This document shows, one piece after another, positions 34,913-46,429 of a DNA stretch of 64,000 nucleotides; the stretch's first letter is position 1; every line of letters starts with the position of its first letter. Source of the stretch: Brachionus manjavacas (taxonomy: Eukaryota > Rotifera > Eurotatoria > Ploima > Brachionidae); assembly GCA_019054805.1 (NCBI GenBank), contig JAHQIY010000006.1, positions 868,001 to 932,000 on the forward strand. Direction: 5' to 3'. A model generated the notes under the pieces. It searched no databases and was not told the DNA's origin. It saw nothing but the letters and a program-made list of their open reading frames with translations. Both the position numbers and the translations under genes were made by a program.

Positions 34913-35479
34913 TATTAAATTGATTTTAATAAATCAATTGTGCTTTATTTAAAAAAAATTTTAATTTTTATCTTAGAAGAAAATTATTCTTTATATTTAA
35001 AAAATTGCATAATAAATTAGCCATCATTTTTCATGTATATTTTTTTTTGAATGCTATTTTTATTAATAAACAAAATTATTTGTCATGTTATTATTTTTAA
35101 AAGCTGCAATTGTGATTAAGTTAGAGGATACCATTACATAAATTTAATGTGTCTAAGAAGCTAAATTAGTAAAATAAAAGTCATTAAAATTATTTCAAAT
35201 TTTTTTCTTTCACTTGCAAATTTATTAAATCTGTCAAATATATGCCTAGACCTAAACCCCTAAACCCCTTACGATTCGTTTTTTTTTAATTTTTACACTG
35301 AATGACAGTAAAAATAGTTTTCTATAAAATTAAAAAACCATCAATTAATTGTAAAATTTTATTAGTGACAATTTTAAATTGAAGAAAACTAAATAATTTA
35401 CTTACTGTTTAAATTTTAGATATGATGATGATAAACATATACTTGAGAGTGTAAAATTGGTCATTGAGTCATCTGAAAA
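34913..35479. other. Upstream region of the protocadherin gene
   Basis: AT-rich; no motif I can defend as a promoter. A T8 run follows a C-rich patch near 35250-35275. Confidence 0.4.
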
Positions 35480-37585
35480 ATGAAAAATTTACTAAATTTA
35501 TTCACTTTTTTATTTATATTAAAATTTAGTTTGCAAAAATCGGGCTCAAAAGTCGATTATATAATCAAATACCTGTATCCGAGCTCTCTAAACGAAACAT
35601 TAGACTTTAATTACATCATATTTAACCCAACAAGTGACTTTAATCAAACAATACCTGTTTACGAGGACACACAAATTGACAGTTTTATCTCCTATATTCT
35701 CTTAAAATCAACAAATGACTTGGTACTTGGCCTAGACGGTGCACTCAGCCACAAATTCACACTAGACAAAATAGACTTTGGATCTTCTTCTTTTATCGAT
35801 TCGACCACCTTTCCGGTCATTAACCTCTATTCGCTGAAATTGGCCCAGCGAATAGATCGCGAAGCTGAACCATTAATCAATTTAACCTTGAGCACCAATG
35901 TGTCCGAGCAAATTTCCTTCTTGAACATTGCTGTCATGGACACAAATGACAATGCACCCAAATTTTCCAATTCAGAGCTTAGCTTTCATCTAGTCGAGAA
36001 CAATAAAGAAAATATAAACATTGGTAAAGTAAGAGCCACAGATCCGGATAGTGGCGAGAATGGAACAATAAATTATTTTTATGAGAGCGGGTCTTTTATG
36101 GATGAAAAAAATACCACTCTACCAGATGAGCTTTTCCACTCTGCATTTTCTATAGAGCCCAAATTGGGCACTATTCACCTCAGAACCAGTTTGGACCGGG
36201 AACAAAATAAAAAATTCACTTTTAAAATTATAGCCAAAGACAATGGTAGACCAAGCTTGGTGTCAACAGAACCAATTTATGTGAACATAATCATTGATGA
36301 TTTGAATGACAATGCTCCTCAATTTTATCAACAAGAATCAATTTTTTATATCAGAGAGAACTCGGAGCCGAACAGCTTCATCGGATGGTTCAAGGCGTTC
36401 GACCCGGACTCGGGTCTCAACTCCCAACTAGACTACTTTATTGAAAAAGTTGAAAATTTTGATCCTCCTGTGTACATCAACGAGTACGGGGTGCTAAAAA
36501 GTCTTCATAGCATGCAAATCTCGAACCAATCGGGCTTTTCGAATGGAATCTTCTCTTTGCCAAAGTACTACTTTGATCTAAAAATTGTGGTCAAAGATAG
36601 GGGCATTGACAAAAAGTTAAGCCAGGAGAAATTGATTAGAATTATAGTGTATAAAAGTGAGATTGTGGGCAAAGAAAGCAAAGAGTTCTATTTGGATGGT
36701 GACGAATACAATCTTGAATTTAACAATGAGACTGGACTGTTTGACTTTTTTCCAATCGATTCATTGGGACTCAATTGTGAACAGGTCAATTTAATTGATT
36801 ACTTTCAGATGCACAAAAATGGAAGCTTAAAGGTGGTGAAAAAATTTGACAATGAGACAATTTGTTTTGTGAATGTGCGCAAAATTACCAAAAGTAAGAC
36901 CTTTGTGTTCGAGGTGGTTTTGTACAAAGGGGTTAATCGGACAGATGTGGAGAAATTTCGCCGGCAAAAATTGAGTACCAAGCGTTTGCTGAAGCCTGAG
37001 TATGAGGAAAAATCAAGTTTTGTCTTTTTTTACTTCATGGCGATCGGATCTCTGATGCTGGCTCTGTTCGGCTTTGTTTTTGCTCTTGTCTATTCATCAA
37101 AGCTCAAGTTGGTAAAAAAATTTCTGAGCGAAAAAATACAGCCTGTTAGCTCGCTGATTAACTACAGGCCTGAGGAGGAAAATAACTCAATTAAAAACTC
37201 TAAGCTAACTCAGTCAATGGACTCTAACAAACAACTGATTGATATGAGGAAAGAAATTGATTTATGCAATAAGAAATTGAATGATTTTAATTGGAATGGA
37301 TGCGCTTCGTCCACTAATAGTTCTTTGTTGATCAAGGACAGTCCTAGAGGATCTTCGGTGAGCGAGGAAGTTCAGCCAAAAAAGGTTAGCTACGGCATCT
37401 ACCAAGTGGCTAATCAGATCATTATTGATTATGATGACAACACATCATGTGAGGTCGTATGTAGCAAAAATACGCTTAATTCGAGTTTGAAGCGTTTTGA
37501 GAATATTTACTACTCCGATAATGGCAATTCTGTGGCTCAAGCTGATGCGGACAAGTCTAAAAAGTGCCTCAGCTCTTTTGTGTAA
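35480..37585 (+). CDS. Protocadherin-like single-pass adhesion receptor
   Basis: An intronless frame of 701 residues. A hydrophobic signal peptide (1-18) is followed by cadherin repeats marked by Ca-binding motifs: DTNDNAP (~154), DPDSGENG (~188), LDRE and DLNDNAPQF (~273), DPDSGLN (~308). A protocadherin-type N-terminal module precedes the first linker (REAEP at ~131). The extracellular part then becomes divergent and ends at a transmembrane helix (~512-540, FFYFMAIGSLMLALFGFVFA), with a cytoplasmic tail of about 160 residues lacking a recognisable catenin site. With only about three repeats it is short for a protocadherin (usually six or seven). Calcium-dependent cell contact is the family role. 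Confidence 0.88.
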   Translation: MKNLLNLFTFLFILKFSLQKSGSKVDYIIKYLYPSSLNETLDFNYIIFNPTSDFNQTIPVYEDTQIDSFISYILLKSTNDLVLGLDGALSHKFTLDKIDFGSSSFIDSTTFPVINLYSLKLAQRIDREAEPLINLTLSTNVSEQISFLNIAVMDTNDNAPKFSNSELSFHLVENNKENINIGKVRATDPDSGENGTINYFYESGSFMDEKNTTLPDELFHSAFSIEPKLGTIHLRTSLDREQNKKFTFKIIAKDNGRPSLVSTEPIYVNIIIDDLNDNAPQFYQQESIFYIRENSEPNSFIGWFKAFDPDSGLNSQLDYFIEKVENFDPPVYINEYGVLKSLHSMQISNQSGFSNGIFSLPKYYFDLKIVVKDRGIDKKLSQEKLIRIIVYKSEIVGKESKEFYLDGDEYNLEFNNETGLFDFFPIDSLGLNCEQVNLIDYFQMHKNGSLKVVKKFDNETICFVNVRKITKSKTFVFEVVLYKGVNRTDVEKFRRQKLSTKRLLKPEYEEKSSFVFFYFMAIGSLMLALFGFVFALVYSSKLKLVKKFLSEKIQPVSSLINYRPEEENNSIKNSKLTQSMDSNKQLIDMRKEIDLCNKKLNDFNWNGCASSTNSSLLIKDSPRGSSVSEEVQPKKVSYGIYQVANQIIIDYDDNTSCEVVCSKNTLNSSLKRFENIYYSDNGNSVAQADADKSKKCLSSFV

Positions 37586-38795
37586 TAAATTTAAGCTCCG
37601 ATATTTTTTTTTAAATTATTTTATTTAATTAATTGAATTTGTAAATTAATAAAATGGATTTATAAAGCTTTAGAAATATTTTTATTTTTTTTAAGTAATA
37701 TAGTTTCCAGTTGCCTTATCAGATAGCCTGAAAAACTACTCTTCAATGAAATCTTAGATGGGCTTGAAGCTGGGTCTTCTAGTGACCATATTCAAACTAC
37801 CCAGTCAACCCAAAATTAGTGAAAAATCAATAATTCTTTAAAGAATCATTAGAAAATCATTGAACATTCAATGATTAAAATGAAATTTTGAGGGGGGATG
37901 TTGTTTAAGAAATTTTCTTTAGACAATCATTTCTTTTTCATTAATATCCTAAAAAAAAACAAAAATCCTTAGTAATTCGAAATTTTAAAGAATAATCATG
38001 AATATGTAATAATTGAAAAACTATGCAACATTCTCCAGCCCTTAAAATAATTTACAACTTTTCAAGCTGCCAGAAACTATACAACAATCCCAAAAAGAAA
38101 AAAAAAGAAAAGTTGAAATAAAGTTTTTTTAATGTCGAAATTATTAGATACATAAGATACAATTATTAGATACCTAAATATTTTTTACAATTCTTTTTTT
38201 ACGTAAATTTACGTATTTTGCGTAAAATTACGTAAAGAGACATAAATCTACAGAATTTATGAGACTTAAATCTGCAGAATAAGATGAAGATGATGAAAGG
38301 GAAGCTTTTCTTTGCAATATGAAAGCTGAAAGCTATCATTTCAACAAGCTCTTCAATTTTTGTATTCTTTTTTAATTTTTTGTTTAGGCTGCTTCACTTT
38401 TACAATCTCGGATTCAGTTTCACTTCCAGTAGAGGTTTCAATTTCTTTTTCTTTCTTTTTAATTTTGGTTTTTATTTGTTTAGTTCAAAAGATAAAAAAA
38501 ACGACGAAATTATATTAAATTAAAATAAGGGTCTCTGATAATAAAATGTAATTTCTTTTGAATGGAATGAGTTTTTTTCACCAAATTTTGTCTCATTATA
38601 TTAAATACTCAATTTTAGACAAAAAAGTGAGCATAAAAATTCTTCTTGAATATATAAAACCCTTCTTTAACATTTAATTCCTCAAAAGTGTGTGCCTTTA
38701 CAAAATATAATCCTGTTTAAAAAATGCTTAGACTAAGATCATTCTCGATCATGATTTCATCCGAACCAAACATTCCTCAAATTTTTTTTTAATTT
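37586..38795. other. Intergenic, AT-rich
   Basis: Downstream of the protocadherin gene; AATAAA-like signals occur close to the stop. A GC-slightly-higher patch at 37720-37800 has no identity. A run of CATTGAACATTCAATG near 37858 forms a small hairpin. Confidence 0.4.
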
Positions 38796-38799
38796 AAAA

Positions 38800-39950
38800 T
38801 TTCAGTCAAGCTTTATTGGACATTTGTCACAAAGAACATTTTTTTCAAACTTCATGAATTTTATTAATGTCAAAGACATCCGTCTAGCTCTATTCAGTCC
38901 GGCTTCCACTTGCGCTGAAAATTTACCATCTTATGTTATGATTACTCCCAAGTCCTTTTCTTTCTCAGTTTCTTTCAGTACCTTTTTCCTCAATTAAGTT
39001 CTCCTTTTTTGGATTTTCCTTGCCAAATACATCACTTTGCACTTAAACCCATTAAGTCTCATTGACCAAGCCCTACACCATTCGACTGAATTAATTACAT
39101 CCTCTTGTAACTTTTTTTCAATTCCACTCTTATTAATCGCTATTACCCGTAGGCATACATCTTACACACATTATTCAGACATTCCGGTAAGTCGTTTATA
39201 TAAACCTCAAACAAAAAATGGCCAAGCACCGAACCTTGAGGTACAAAACTGGTAACCACTTTCCAAGCCGATTCCACATCTCCCAAAATAACACATTTCT
39301 TCCTTCATCTTAGAAAGGCCTCCACCCAACTCAGCAACTTTCCCTATACCCAATATGCTTTCAACTTACGAATTAATTTGTTGTGTAAGACCTTTTCGAA
39401 TGCTTTTGGAAAATCAGTATTCATCACATCAACTGAATTTCCCTCCATTTAACTTTTTGTTACTAGATTCTGGCATTACAATAAATTAGTTACACAGGCC
39501 CTGTTCCTTACAAACCCATGTTGTTTCTTCAAAATCAAATTATTCTCATAAAGAAATCTCATCATCTAATATCTAATTATTCCTTCTGTCACGTCAATAA
39601 ATGGAAGCAAGGATAAATAAAAGACAGTTTTATTTCACTTACCAGTTAGTATAATATATCTTATATAACTGCTTTGGTAGCTGGCTCGTATATTTATTTT
39701 TATTAAAATTTTAAACAAATAAATAAAGTTTTCACAATCAACTTTTTAATATTTAAAAGCGACATCTTTTAAATATTATAAAGTTACTTTGTTTTCAAGA
39801 TGGTCTTTGGGTATGACACTTCCATTTTTTTTACAGCACACTGACTTCAAAGACACCGGTCTGTAGTTTTCCGCATTTAATTTATCTCCTGTTTTGAAGA
39901 TCGGTGAAATGTTAACATAACCCCATTCACTTGTGTATAATCAATTTCAT
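38800..39950 (-). mobile_element. CR1/L2-like RT relic, heavily decayed
   Basis: Minus strand, from ~39935 leftward: VNISPIFKTGDKLNAENYRP and VSLKSVCC, then short recognisable pieces in shifting frames, and near 38960-38820 EKDLGVIIT and FSAQVEAGLNRARR. The RT therefore spans motif 2 to the C-terminus, but with many stops. Plus-strand open frames over this stretch are shadows. Confidence 0.7.
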
Positions 39951-39967
39951 CTATAAAGGAAGATATT

Positions 39968-40472
39968 CAATAATTTCTAACATTCCAAATATTATCTGGA
40001 CTAATAAAATATGGACCTCTAGCTTGAATTTCTCTAGTAAAAGAAAACCCATCTTTTACTTTAGCAGTTGTATAATCACTTTTTCTCAAAATTTGAACTG
40101 GTCTTGGTGAATTTGGTTCAGTTTTTGTACATTCTGGAGATCTTGGAATATTACAACCTGCATTTACATAAACTTCTCTAAAAATTAAATATTTAGGGTT
40201 CCAACTGATTTTGATTTCTCTGTCGTTAAATGTTTTTTCGTAATTTGGAAAAGGGTATAATGCTTTTGATTTATAAACTGCAATTACACCTGAATTCGTA
40301 AAAACACATAACCATTTTTTGTATGCATTTCAGCTTCGACGGGAATTTTTAATAAAGTTAATTTTTATATTTTCTAAGTTTTCCTCCATTTACAGTTAAT
40401 AATTTGTCATCAAAAAAATTCGTAAAAATTCCATTCGTAGCACTGAGAATGGAAGCAGTATTTATACCCATA
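39968..40472 (-). pseudogene. Unrecognised coding segment, frame-broken or multi-exon
   Basis: From an ATG near 40472 the minus strand reads MGINTASILSATNGIFTNFF and DDKLLTVNGG, shifts frame at ~40385 (NLENIKINFI, KIPVEAEMHTKNGYVFLRI), and shifts again at ~40290 into a clean stretch of about 97 residues ending at TGA near 39968 (GVIAVYKSKALYPFPNYEK, NAGCNIPRSPECTK, RGPYFISPDNIWNVRNY). No gt/ag pairs explain the shifts convincingly, so a recent pseudogene or sequence indels are most likely. Two Cys suggest an extracellular protein. Family not recognised. Confidence 0.5.
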
Positions 40473-40883
40473 ATTAAGACAAGATGTGAGCTAATATAAA
40501 AATTTTTAAAAATCATCTAGAAGCGTATACGTGACATGTAAATTAATTCTTACTTATCATTGCACATCAGTTTGGAAGCTGATGATCAAGTGATTCGTGG
40601 GGTGTATTACAATTTATCCTTCTTTTCAAAATTTTAACTAATACTGGTCACTTTAAAGGGTTAAGTAGGTTAAATAGATTTATTAAACGTCAAAACACAT
40701 TTAATAAGGATTTTTTTGATATTTTTCCCCTACAAATTGATAAATGAATTTAACCAGTCTTAATTGTGATTCTCAAAAAATAAATTAAATCAAAATTAAA
40801 AATTTTTAAAAAAGATTAATTAGATTAAAATAAATTAAGTAAAAAAATTTTAACTTATTTTCTATTTAACAAGATAATAAATT

Positions 40884-41738
40884 TTAATTTAAATAAAATT
40901 TATGAAAATTATAGAATTCACTAATTGCATTTGCAATATTTTTGGCATGTATTTTTATTTTTTTATAAGAGCTTCTCAAATCATAAGCTAATTCGATTTG
41001 GATTGCATTCACGCTTGGAGACTTGTGCACAGTTGTAATGTACCCACCAGAATAATAATCACCTTTTCCAGGACCTTTAATTGATGGCGATGGTACTACT
41101 CTATAGTTATACTTTTCAATATATCTACCCAAAGATACATCTCCACGAATTATTCTTTCCAAACAATAACCTTTTGATTCTTTTAGCGCATTTATGGAGC
41201 TTTCATCAGTTTCTTTTAGCACATGGCGATTAAGCTCTTTCTCAGTTAAAAGGTAGCCAATTTCAGTCCAATTTTCTTTGTGAGATTGTCCATGTAAGTC
41301 AATTATCAACAATTGCTTATATGACAAGCTCATGTCTCTTTTGAATTTTCTAATGTAATTGTGGTATTTTTGGTAAGTTTTTTGGCAGTCTAAAGTAAAT
41401 GAACGATTTGAACAGCTTACTCGAGGGGTTCGATTAGGGTCCATTTTTCTTCTGTGTAAATTGTTCAAAACCATAAAGGGTTTTTTTCTCAATAGATAAT
41501 ATAACTCGGTTTTTAATACTTTAGCAAAACGGCGTGTATTGTAATCTGTTACCAAGCCACCATCTTCTTCGTTTCTATCAGCCAGTTCTTTAGGCAATAA
41601 ATCACCATCGTGAGGAACACTTATCATAACATTCAAATTACCTATTTCAAATTCAGCATAGCCTTTATTAGCCAAAATTGTTTTAGAATTGATATAATTA
41701 AATAAAAATATAAAAATTATTAAAATTGTTGATTTCAT
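40884..41738 (-). CDS. Secreted N-formylglutamate amidohydrolase-like protein
   Basis: A single exon of 284 residues with a strong signal peptide (1-18, ILIIFIFLFNYINS). Family motifs are present in order: SVPHDG (40-45), TDYNTRRFA, NLHRRKMDPNR (93-103), IDLHGQSH (146-153), and IQIEL with DLR (246-255). These match the FGase fold (Zn-dependent amidohydrolase; His/Glu ligands in VPHDG, DLHG and QIE). Bacterial enzymes release formate from N-formylglutamate in histidine breakdown. A secreted animal copy is likely to act on something else, so the substrate is unknown. A Cys pair at ~109/118 fits extracellular folding. Confidence 0.82.
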   Translation of the reverse strand: MKSTILIIFIFLFNYINSKTILANKGYAEFEIGNLNVMISVPHDGDLLPKELADRNEEDGGLVTDYNTRRFAKVLKTELYYLLRKKPFMVLNNLHRRKMDPNRTPRVSCSNRSFTLDCQKTYQKYHNYIRKFKRDMSLSYKQLLIIDLHGQSHKENWTEIGYLLTEKELNRHVLKETDESSINALKESKGYCLERIIRGDVSLGRYIEKYNYRVVPSPSIKGPGKGDYYSGGYITTVHKSPSVNAIQIELAYDLRSSYKKIKIHAKNIANAISEFYNFHKFYLN

Positions 41739-42900
41739 ATTTATTAAATTTTTACTCTTGAAAACTTTTTGATAAATTATATTTAAATTTTTAAAGCTTT
41801 ATAATCAAATTGTTTTTATTATATATAGATGAAGTGTGCAAACAATGTTGAAATTGAGACAGAAATTTTGAATTAATTTTTGTTATGAGTTAAAACTCTC
41901 GGAAATTGGACTCTAATTTAGGTTTTAGAAAAAAAAAATTTTTTTCTATTATGTATCTTTTTTAAATTAAATCAACATTTCATATTTATTACTAAATCAA
42001 TATCAAAAAATGTCCATTATTTCAAAATTTTATTCACTACCAAATTTTAAAGCTCAAGTTTTGATGAGAAATTATTTCCAAAATTACAAAAGTATTTTAT
42101 GAGTTTAATTTTTAAAATATAATCCTAAACTTTCACTTAAAACTAAATCGAATAATTTAAAATGAAAAAACAATTTTTTCAAAATTAAATTTTAGTTATT
42201 AACCACAAACTACAAACAAAAATTGATTGAAATAAAGAATTGAAGCTACAAATGAATTCAAAGAACTTTTTGTAATAAAAATTTACATTTTTTAAAAATA
42301 AAGAACTTTAATGCTTTAATTTAATTTTAATGCTGGTCCAAGGCTTGAAACATTCTTTATTAGAGCATGTAGTATTATTTAGAATGTTTACATGGCAATT
42401 TGAAGTTCATAATCATGATATATGATTGATAAATTTAAATTAAGAATTTTTTTCAACTAAATGTTTATTTTTAAAAAAAAAAAAACAAATCTTTAATTAA
42501 TAAATTTTAAACAAACATGAAAATTTAATAAAAATAAAAATTAAATTAATTCTATATAAAACAAGTTAAAGCTAAGAAAATTCTAATTTAACAATTCCAT
42601 AATATTGATTAATATCGCTCTGTTTTCCATTTTCATATTTAATAAATTGGGTTTTTGTTAAATGCATCAAACCAAAGTCAAAATTTAAAAAGAAAAAAAC
42701 AAATTTTTTCGAGTCTAGTCGGTTAGGTAAACTATGGTTCACATGTTAATCAGGTTTTATGAACAATTAGTTCACCTAATCTAAATTATTTCACCTATTA
42801 AAAATTTTTTCATCTATTTAAAAAAAGCTAATGTAATATTAAAAAATAAGATAGAAAAAACATAATTACTGGATTTATTCATGAATAAATAATATAAATA
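41739..42900. other. Intergenic, AT-rich, with a dispersed repeat
   Basis: No gene. The block at 42711-42790 is the inverted partner of the repeat at 27158-27275. A short segment at 42330-42385 (AATGCTGGTCCAAGGCTTG) loosely resembles 61310-61360. Confidence 0.45.
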
Positions 42901-45900
42901 ATATTCATGAAGGGTCAACTTAAAATATTGACTTATTGGGCTGTAATAACGGGTGATGAATTCAGTGTTGTTATTGAAACATATAGCCCACAAATTGTGG
43001 CAGTTAGTGAGACTTGGTTTAAGAGCATCTCAAAAGCAAACATTAAAAGATACAATTTTTACAGAAAGGACAGAAGTGATGGACGCAGAGGCGGAGATGT
43101 ATGTCTCTACATTGATGAAAATATCGATTCATTTGAATTAAATGATGCAGGTTTTAATTTAAGTAAATAGAACAAATTTGGGTAGTTGTTAACTTTAACT
43201 GTGAAAAGTATTTAGTTGGCTATCTTTAAAGGCCAAACGATTTTGTTGATATGAACGATTTTGATTTAGTCTTCAAACAAGCTAAAGACTATGTGGATGA
43301 AAGAGGTTTTAAGGATATTCTAATAATGGGTTACTTTAACTTTCGATCAATCGTCTGGTCAAATGGCTGTGTTTCAGAAATCTTAAACGAAAATGGCATC
43401 GAACATAAATTCCGCGAGACGCTAATCGACACTTTTCTATATCGGCATGTAAATGTTCCAACATTTCAAATGTCAAACGAAAAAGCTGTCAACACTTTGG
43501 ATTTGATTTTCACGACTCAGTCTGGCAGTGTGTATGCAATCGATACAAAATTTGTACTTGGTAACATTAATAAAGGACATCTGATTATCTTTTTCAATTT
43601 TGTACTCAAAACAAGGTTAGTAAAGAATCATTTATTATTGGAAAATTTATTTATAGTAAAGCTGATAAAAAATTTCTGATTTTTTTTGATGGATTTGTTT
43701 AAGTACTTCGTAGCGAGCGATTTGAGTCGAGCGTCGACCATCTGTAATTTCGTATGTTGGTGTATGAGTGCAGTACTCATTCTCATAGGTAAGTCTAGAA
43801 TAATTTTTATGCATTTGTTTTGAATAACCTGGAGTTTTGATTTGACTTTTGTTGTCGTGACTATATATGGGAGGGAACTGTATTGAAATAATGATAAGTC
43901 TAACGATTTGTATATAGTTATAGGGTAGTTCATATTTAGGCGATTTGTCTTATAAGCCAGAATTCTAAGAAGGTTTATTTGACTAGTACATTTTTTAATA
44001 AGGTTTTCAAAATGTTGTGCGAAAGAGCATCTGGTGTCAAATTCTATACCTAGAATAGTTGGATTTGTACAATATTCTATAGATTGATTATTGATTCTGA
44101 GCTTTAAATTGTTTAGAATTGATGAGTGTTTGTTTGTAAAGAGTGATTGTTGACATTTCTTTTCATTTATTTTTAGTCCAAATTTGTTGAAGAACCCAAC
44201 GATTTTGTTTATACCTTTTTGTAACTCTTTTTTTATATATCTAAAACGTTTGTGTGTGATACAGATTGTAAGATCGTCAGCAAACATGCAAAATTATACG
44301 TTAGTTGTGCTTAAGATATTGCAAACGTCATTGATGAAGAGGGAGAATAGAAGCGGTGAGAGTGGGCTGCCTTGTGGGACTCCATTTGTAATTTCCTGAA
44401 TGTTTGAGAGGGTTTGATTTATTTCCCCACAGAATTTCCTCTCATCTAAGAAGGATTGAATCCATACACCAATTTTTTGTGGACATCTTAGTTTGCTCAA
44501 ACTGTTTAGTATCCCTTTATGTGGAGCTTTATCGAATGCCTTTTCAATGTCGAATAAGACAATTCTAGTGTGTTCTTTTCTTTGAAAGCCTTTTTTACTA
44601 TTTTCAATAATCTTGAATAGGTTGTCTTGTGTTGAGTGGAGCTTCCTGAAGCCAGACTGATGTGGATGAATGAGTTTTCCTTTTTCGGCCCAATTTTTAA
44701 GTCGAGTATTCATTATTTTTTCTAAGAGTCTGCTGATTGTATTGAGCAGTGAGATCGGGCGATATGAAGAAGGTAGATCTGGCTCGTTATTTTTCTTTTT
44801 TAGCACTTTAATTTTGGCAATTTTCCAGTCTTTTGGAACATGACCTAGATTAAATGATGCATTGTAAATCTCACATAGAAAGCTTAAGGCTGTGATAGGT
44901 AAGTTTTTTAGCGATTTAAAAGATATTTTGCTTAGATTGGGTGCAATTATTTGAGAATTTAAATATTCAGGAAATGTACAATGAGTTTATTTTCTATGTC
45001 AGCGAAGCTAGTAATCGATTCATTCCAGTGACAGATGTCTCTAAAAAGAAAAGTATCTCAAAACCTTGGATAAAAGATGATCTCAAGATCTTAATTAGGA
45101 ATAAAAAAAATCTTAAATACAGGAACTGTTCATGTAACTGGAAGGATATGAATCTTAATAATGATAACAAAAGTATCTGTAAATTAGTTTCTTCGGAAAT
45201 AAAAAGAACCAGACTAACTTATGAACAAAATTTAGTGGATAAAGCTAAGAAGAATCTAAAATTATTATACAAATATCTAAATGATCAACTAGTAATCAGA
45301 GAATCAATCAAAGCATTAAAGAAGTCAAACAATGAATTAACGCAAGAAACGAAAGAGATATCAAATCTTCTAAATAAATGTTCTCAAGATGTTTTTGTTA
45401 TTGAACAAGATGGGGAGCTTCCACCTTTTGTAGCTGAATTTAATGAAAACTTTTCAGAATATATTGACATTGAACCAAATGATGTTAGTTATGAAGTGTT
45501 ATATAAAAAATTACAAGAACTTAATCAAAATAAATCATGTAGTGTAGACAAGCTTCATCCGCTATTGCTAAAAAACTGTGCAGACGCCTTTACTGTTCCT
45601 TTAACTTTAATTTTCAGAAAGTCTTTATCTAATAGTCAGCTTCCAATACAATTCAGATCAGCAAATATTACTCCATTGTTTAAAAAAGGTGATAAGTCAA
45701 CGGCCAGCAATTATCGTCCCGTGTCTTTAACTTCAATTCCGTGCAAAATTATGGAAAGCATAATAAGAACAAAAATGGAAGACTATGAAAATACTAAAAT
45801 TAATGATATATTTAAATAATAAAGAAATAGTTAAATACTTGGGCATCACATTGGACTAAAAACTTCCAACTTATTTGTGTAATTGCTACCTTACAATTTT

Positions 45901-46080
45901 TCTTTTTTTCATTAGCTATCAAATGTTTTAACATGTCTATTTCAACATAGCGTTTTTAATTTTTATTCTCATTATTTAATCCTTTTTTTTGTCATTTAAC
46001 TTTATTTTTAATTTTATTTATTTCTATTCTGAAGGAGCATTAGCTCGGTACAGATTCACAAATAAATAAATTTTCGCAGA
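42901..46080 (+). mobile_element. Non-LTR retrotransposon relic, split by a nested element and internally deleted
   Basis: The endonuclease is read at 42907-43170 (AVSETW, YNFYRKDRSDGRRGGDVCLY) and 43251-43670, where the usual GDFNF box has become GYFNF, removing a catalytic Asp. The coding then resumes at 44941 after the inserted minus-strand element (EMYNEFIFYVSEASNRFIP, KPWIKDDLK, NITPLFKKGDKSTASNYRP, VSLTSIPCKIME). After INDIF the frame jumps to EIVKYLGITLD at ~45840, so the RT catalytic palm is deleted. The 3' UTR runs to about 46080 (GAAGGAGCATTAGCTCGG). Non-functional. Confidence 0.85.
43680..44941 (-). mobile_element. Nested Jockey/I-type RT fragment, nearly intact palm
   Basis: Minus strand, 5' end abrupt at ~44941: GHVPKDWKIAKIKVLKKK, SSYRPISLLNTISRLLEKI, HQSGFRKLHSTQDNL, FDIEKAFDKAPHKGIL, NGVPQGSPLSPLLFSLFIND, one in-frame TAA, then MFADDLTICI and LGIEFDTRCSF. 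All RT boxes including FADD are present, interrupted only by that stop near 44294. The left boundary at 43680-43687 is a T8 run (short A tail on the element's strand), reached before any stop codon, so the 3' end may be truncated. The element interrupts a plus-strand retrotransposon. Confidence 0.85.
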
Positions 46081-46429
46081 CACAGCAGCCCAAACTAAAA
46101 GTATTTATATTTACTAAAAAAACTCTGAGCTCTTGTATTTAGAATGAGGACTACTTTAACTGAAATCAATTAATGCATTTCAAGCTCTGTAAAATACTTG
46201 ATGTTAAACAAATTTTCTTAATTCTTTATCTCTTTTTTTAAAAATTTAAAATAGTTATTAGAAAATCCTTAAGAAATTTTAATTTATGTTCAGAAGTGTC
46301 TATTCACTTTAATAAAATAAATCATGTTGAAGATGGTTTTTCATTCTGTATAGTTAAATCTGAGCGAAGACATTGTTCGAAAAACAACTGAACTGATCTT
46401 AGAAACTTTTTCCTAAAATTTTATATACC

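Noticed and set aside
39037..39255. Plus frame rich in His/Ser/Thr
   Set aside because: Shadow of the decayed minus-strand RT.
43680..44941. Target-site duplication around the nested RT
   Set aside because: Flanks (ATTTCTGA and ATTTGAGA) are not convincingly identical.
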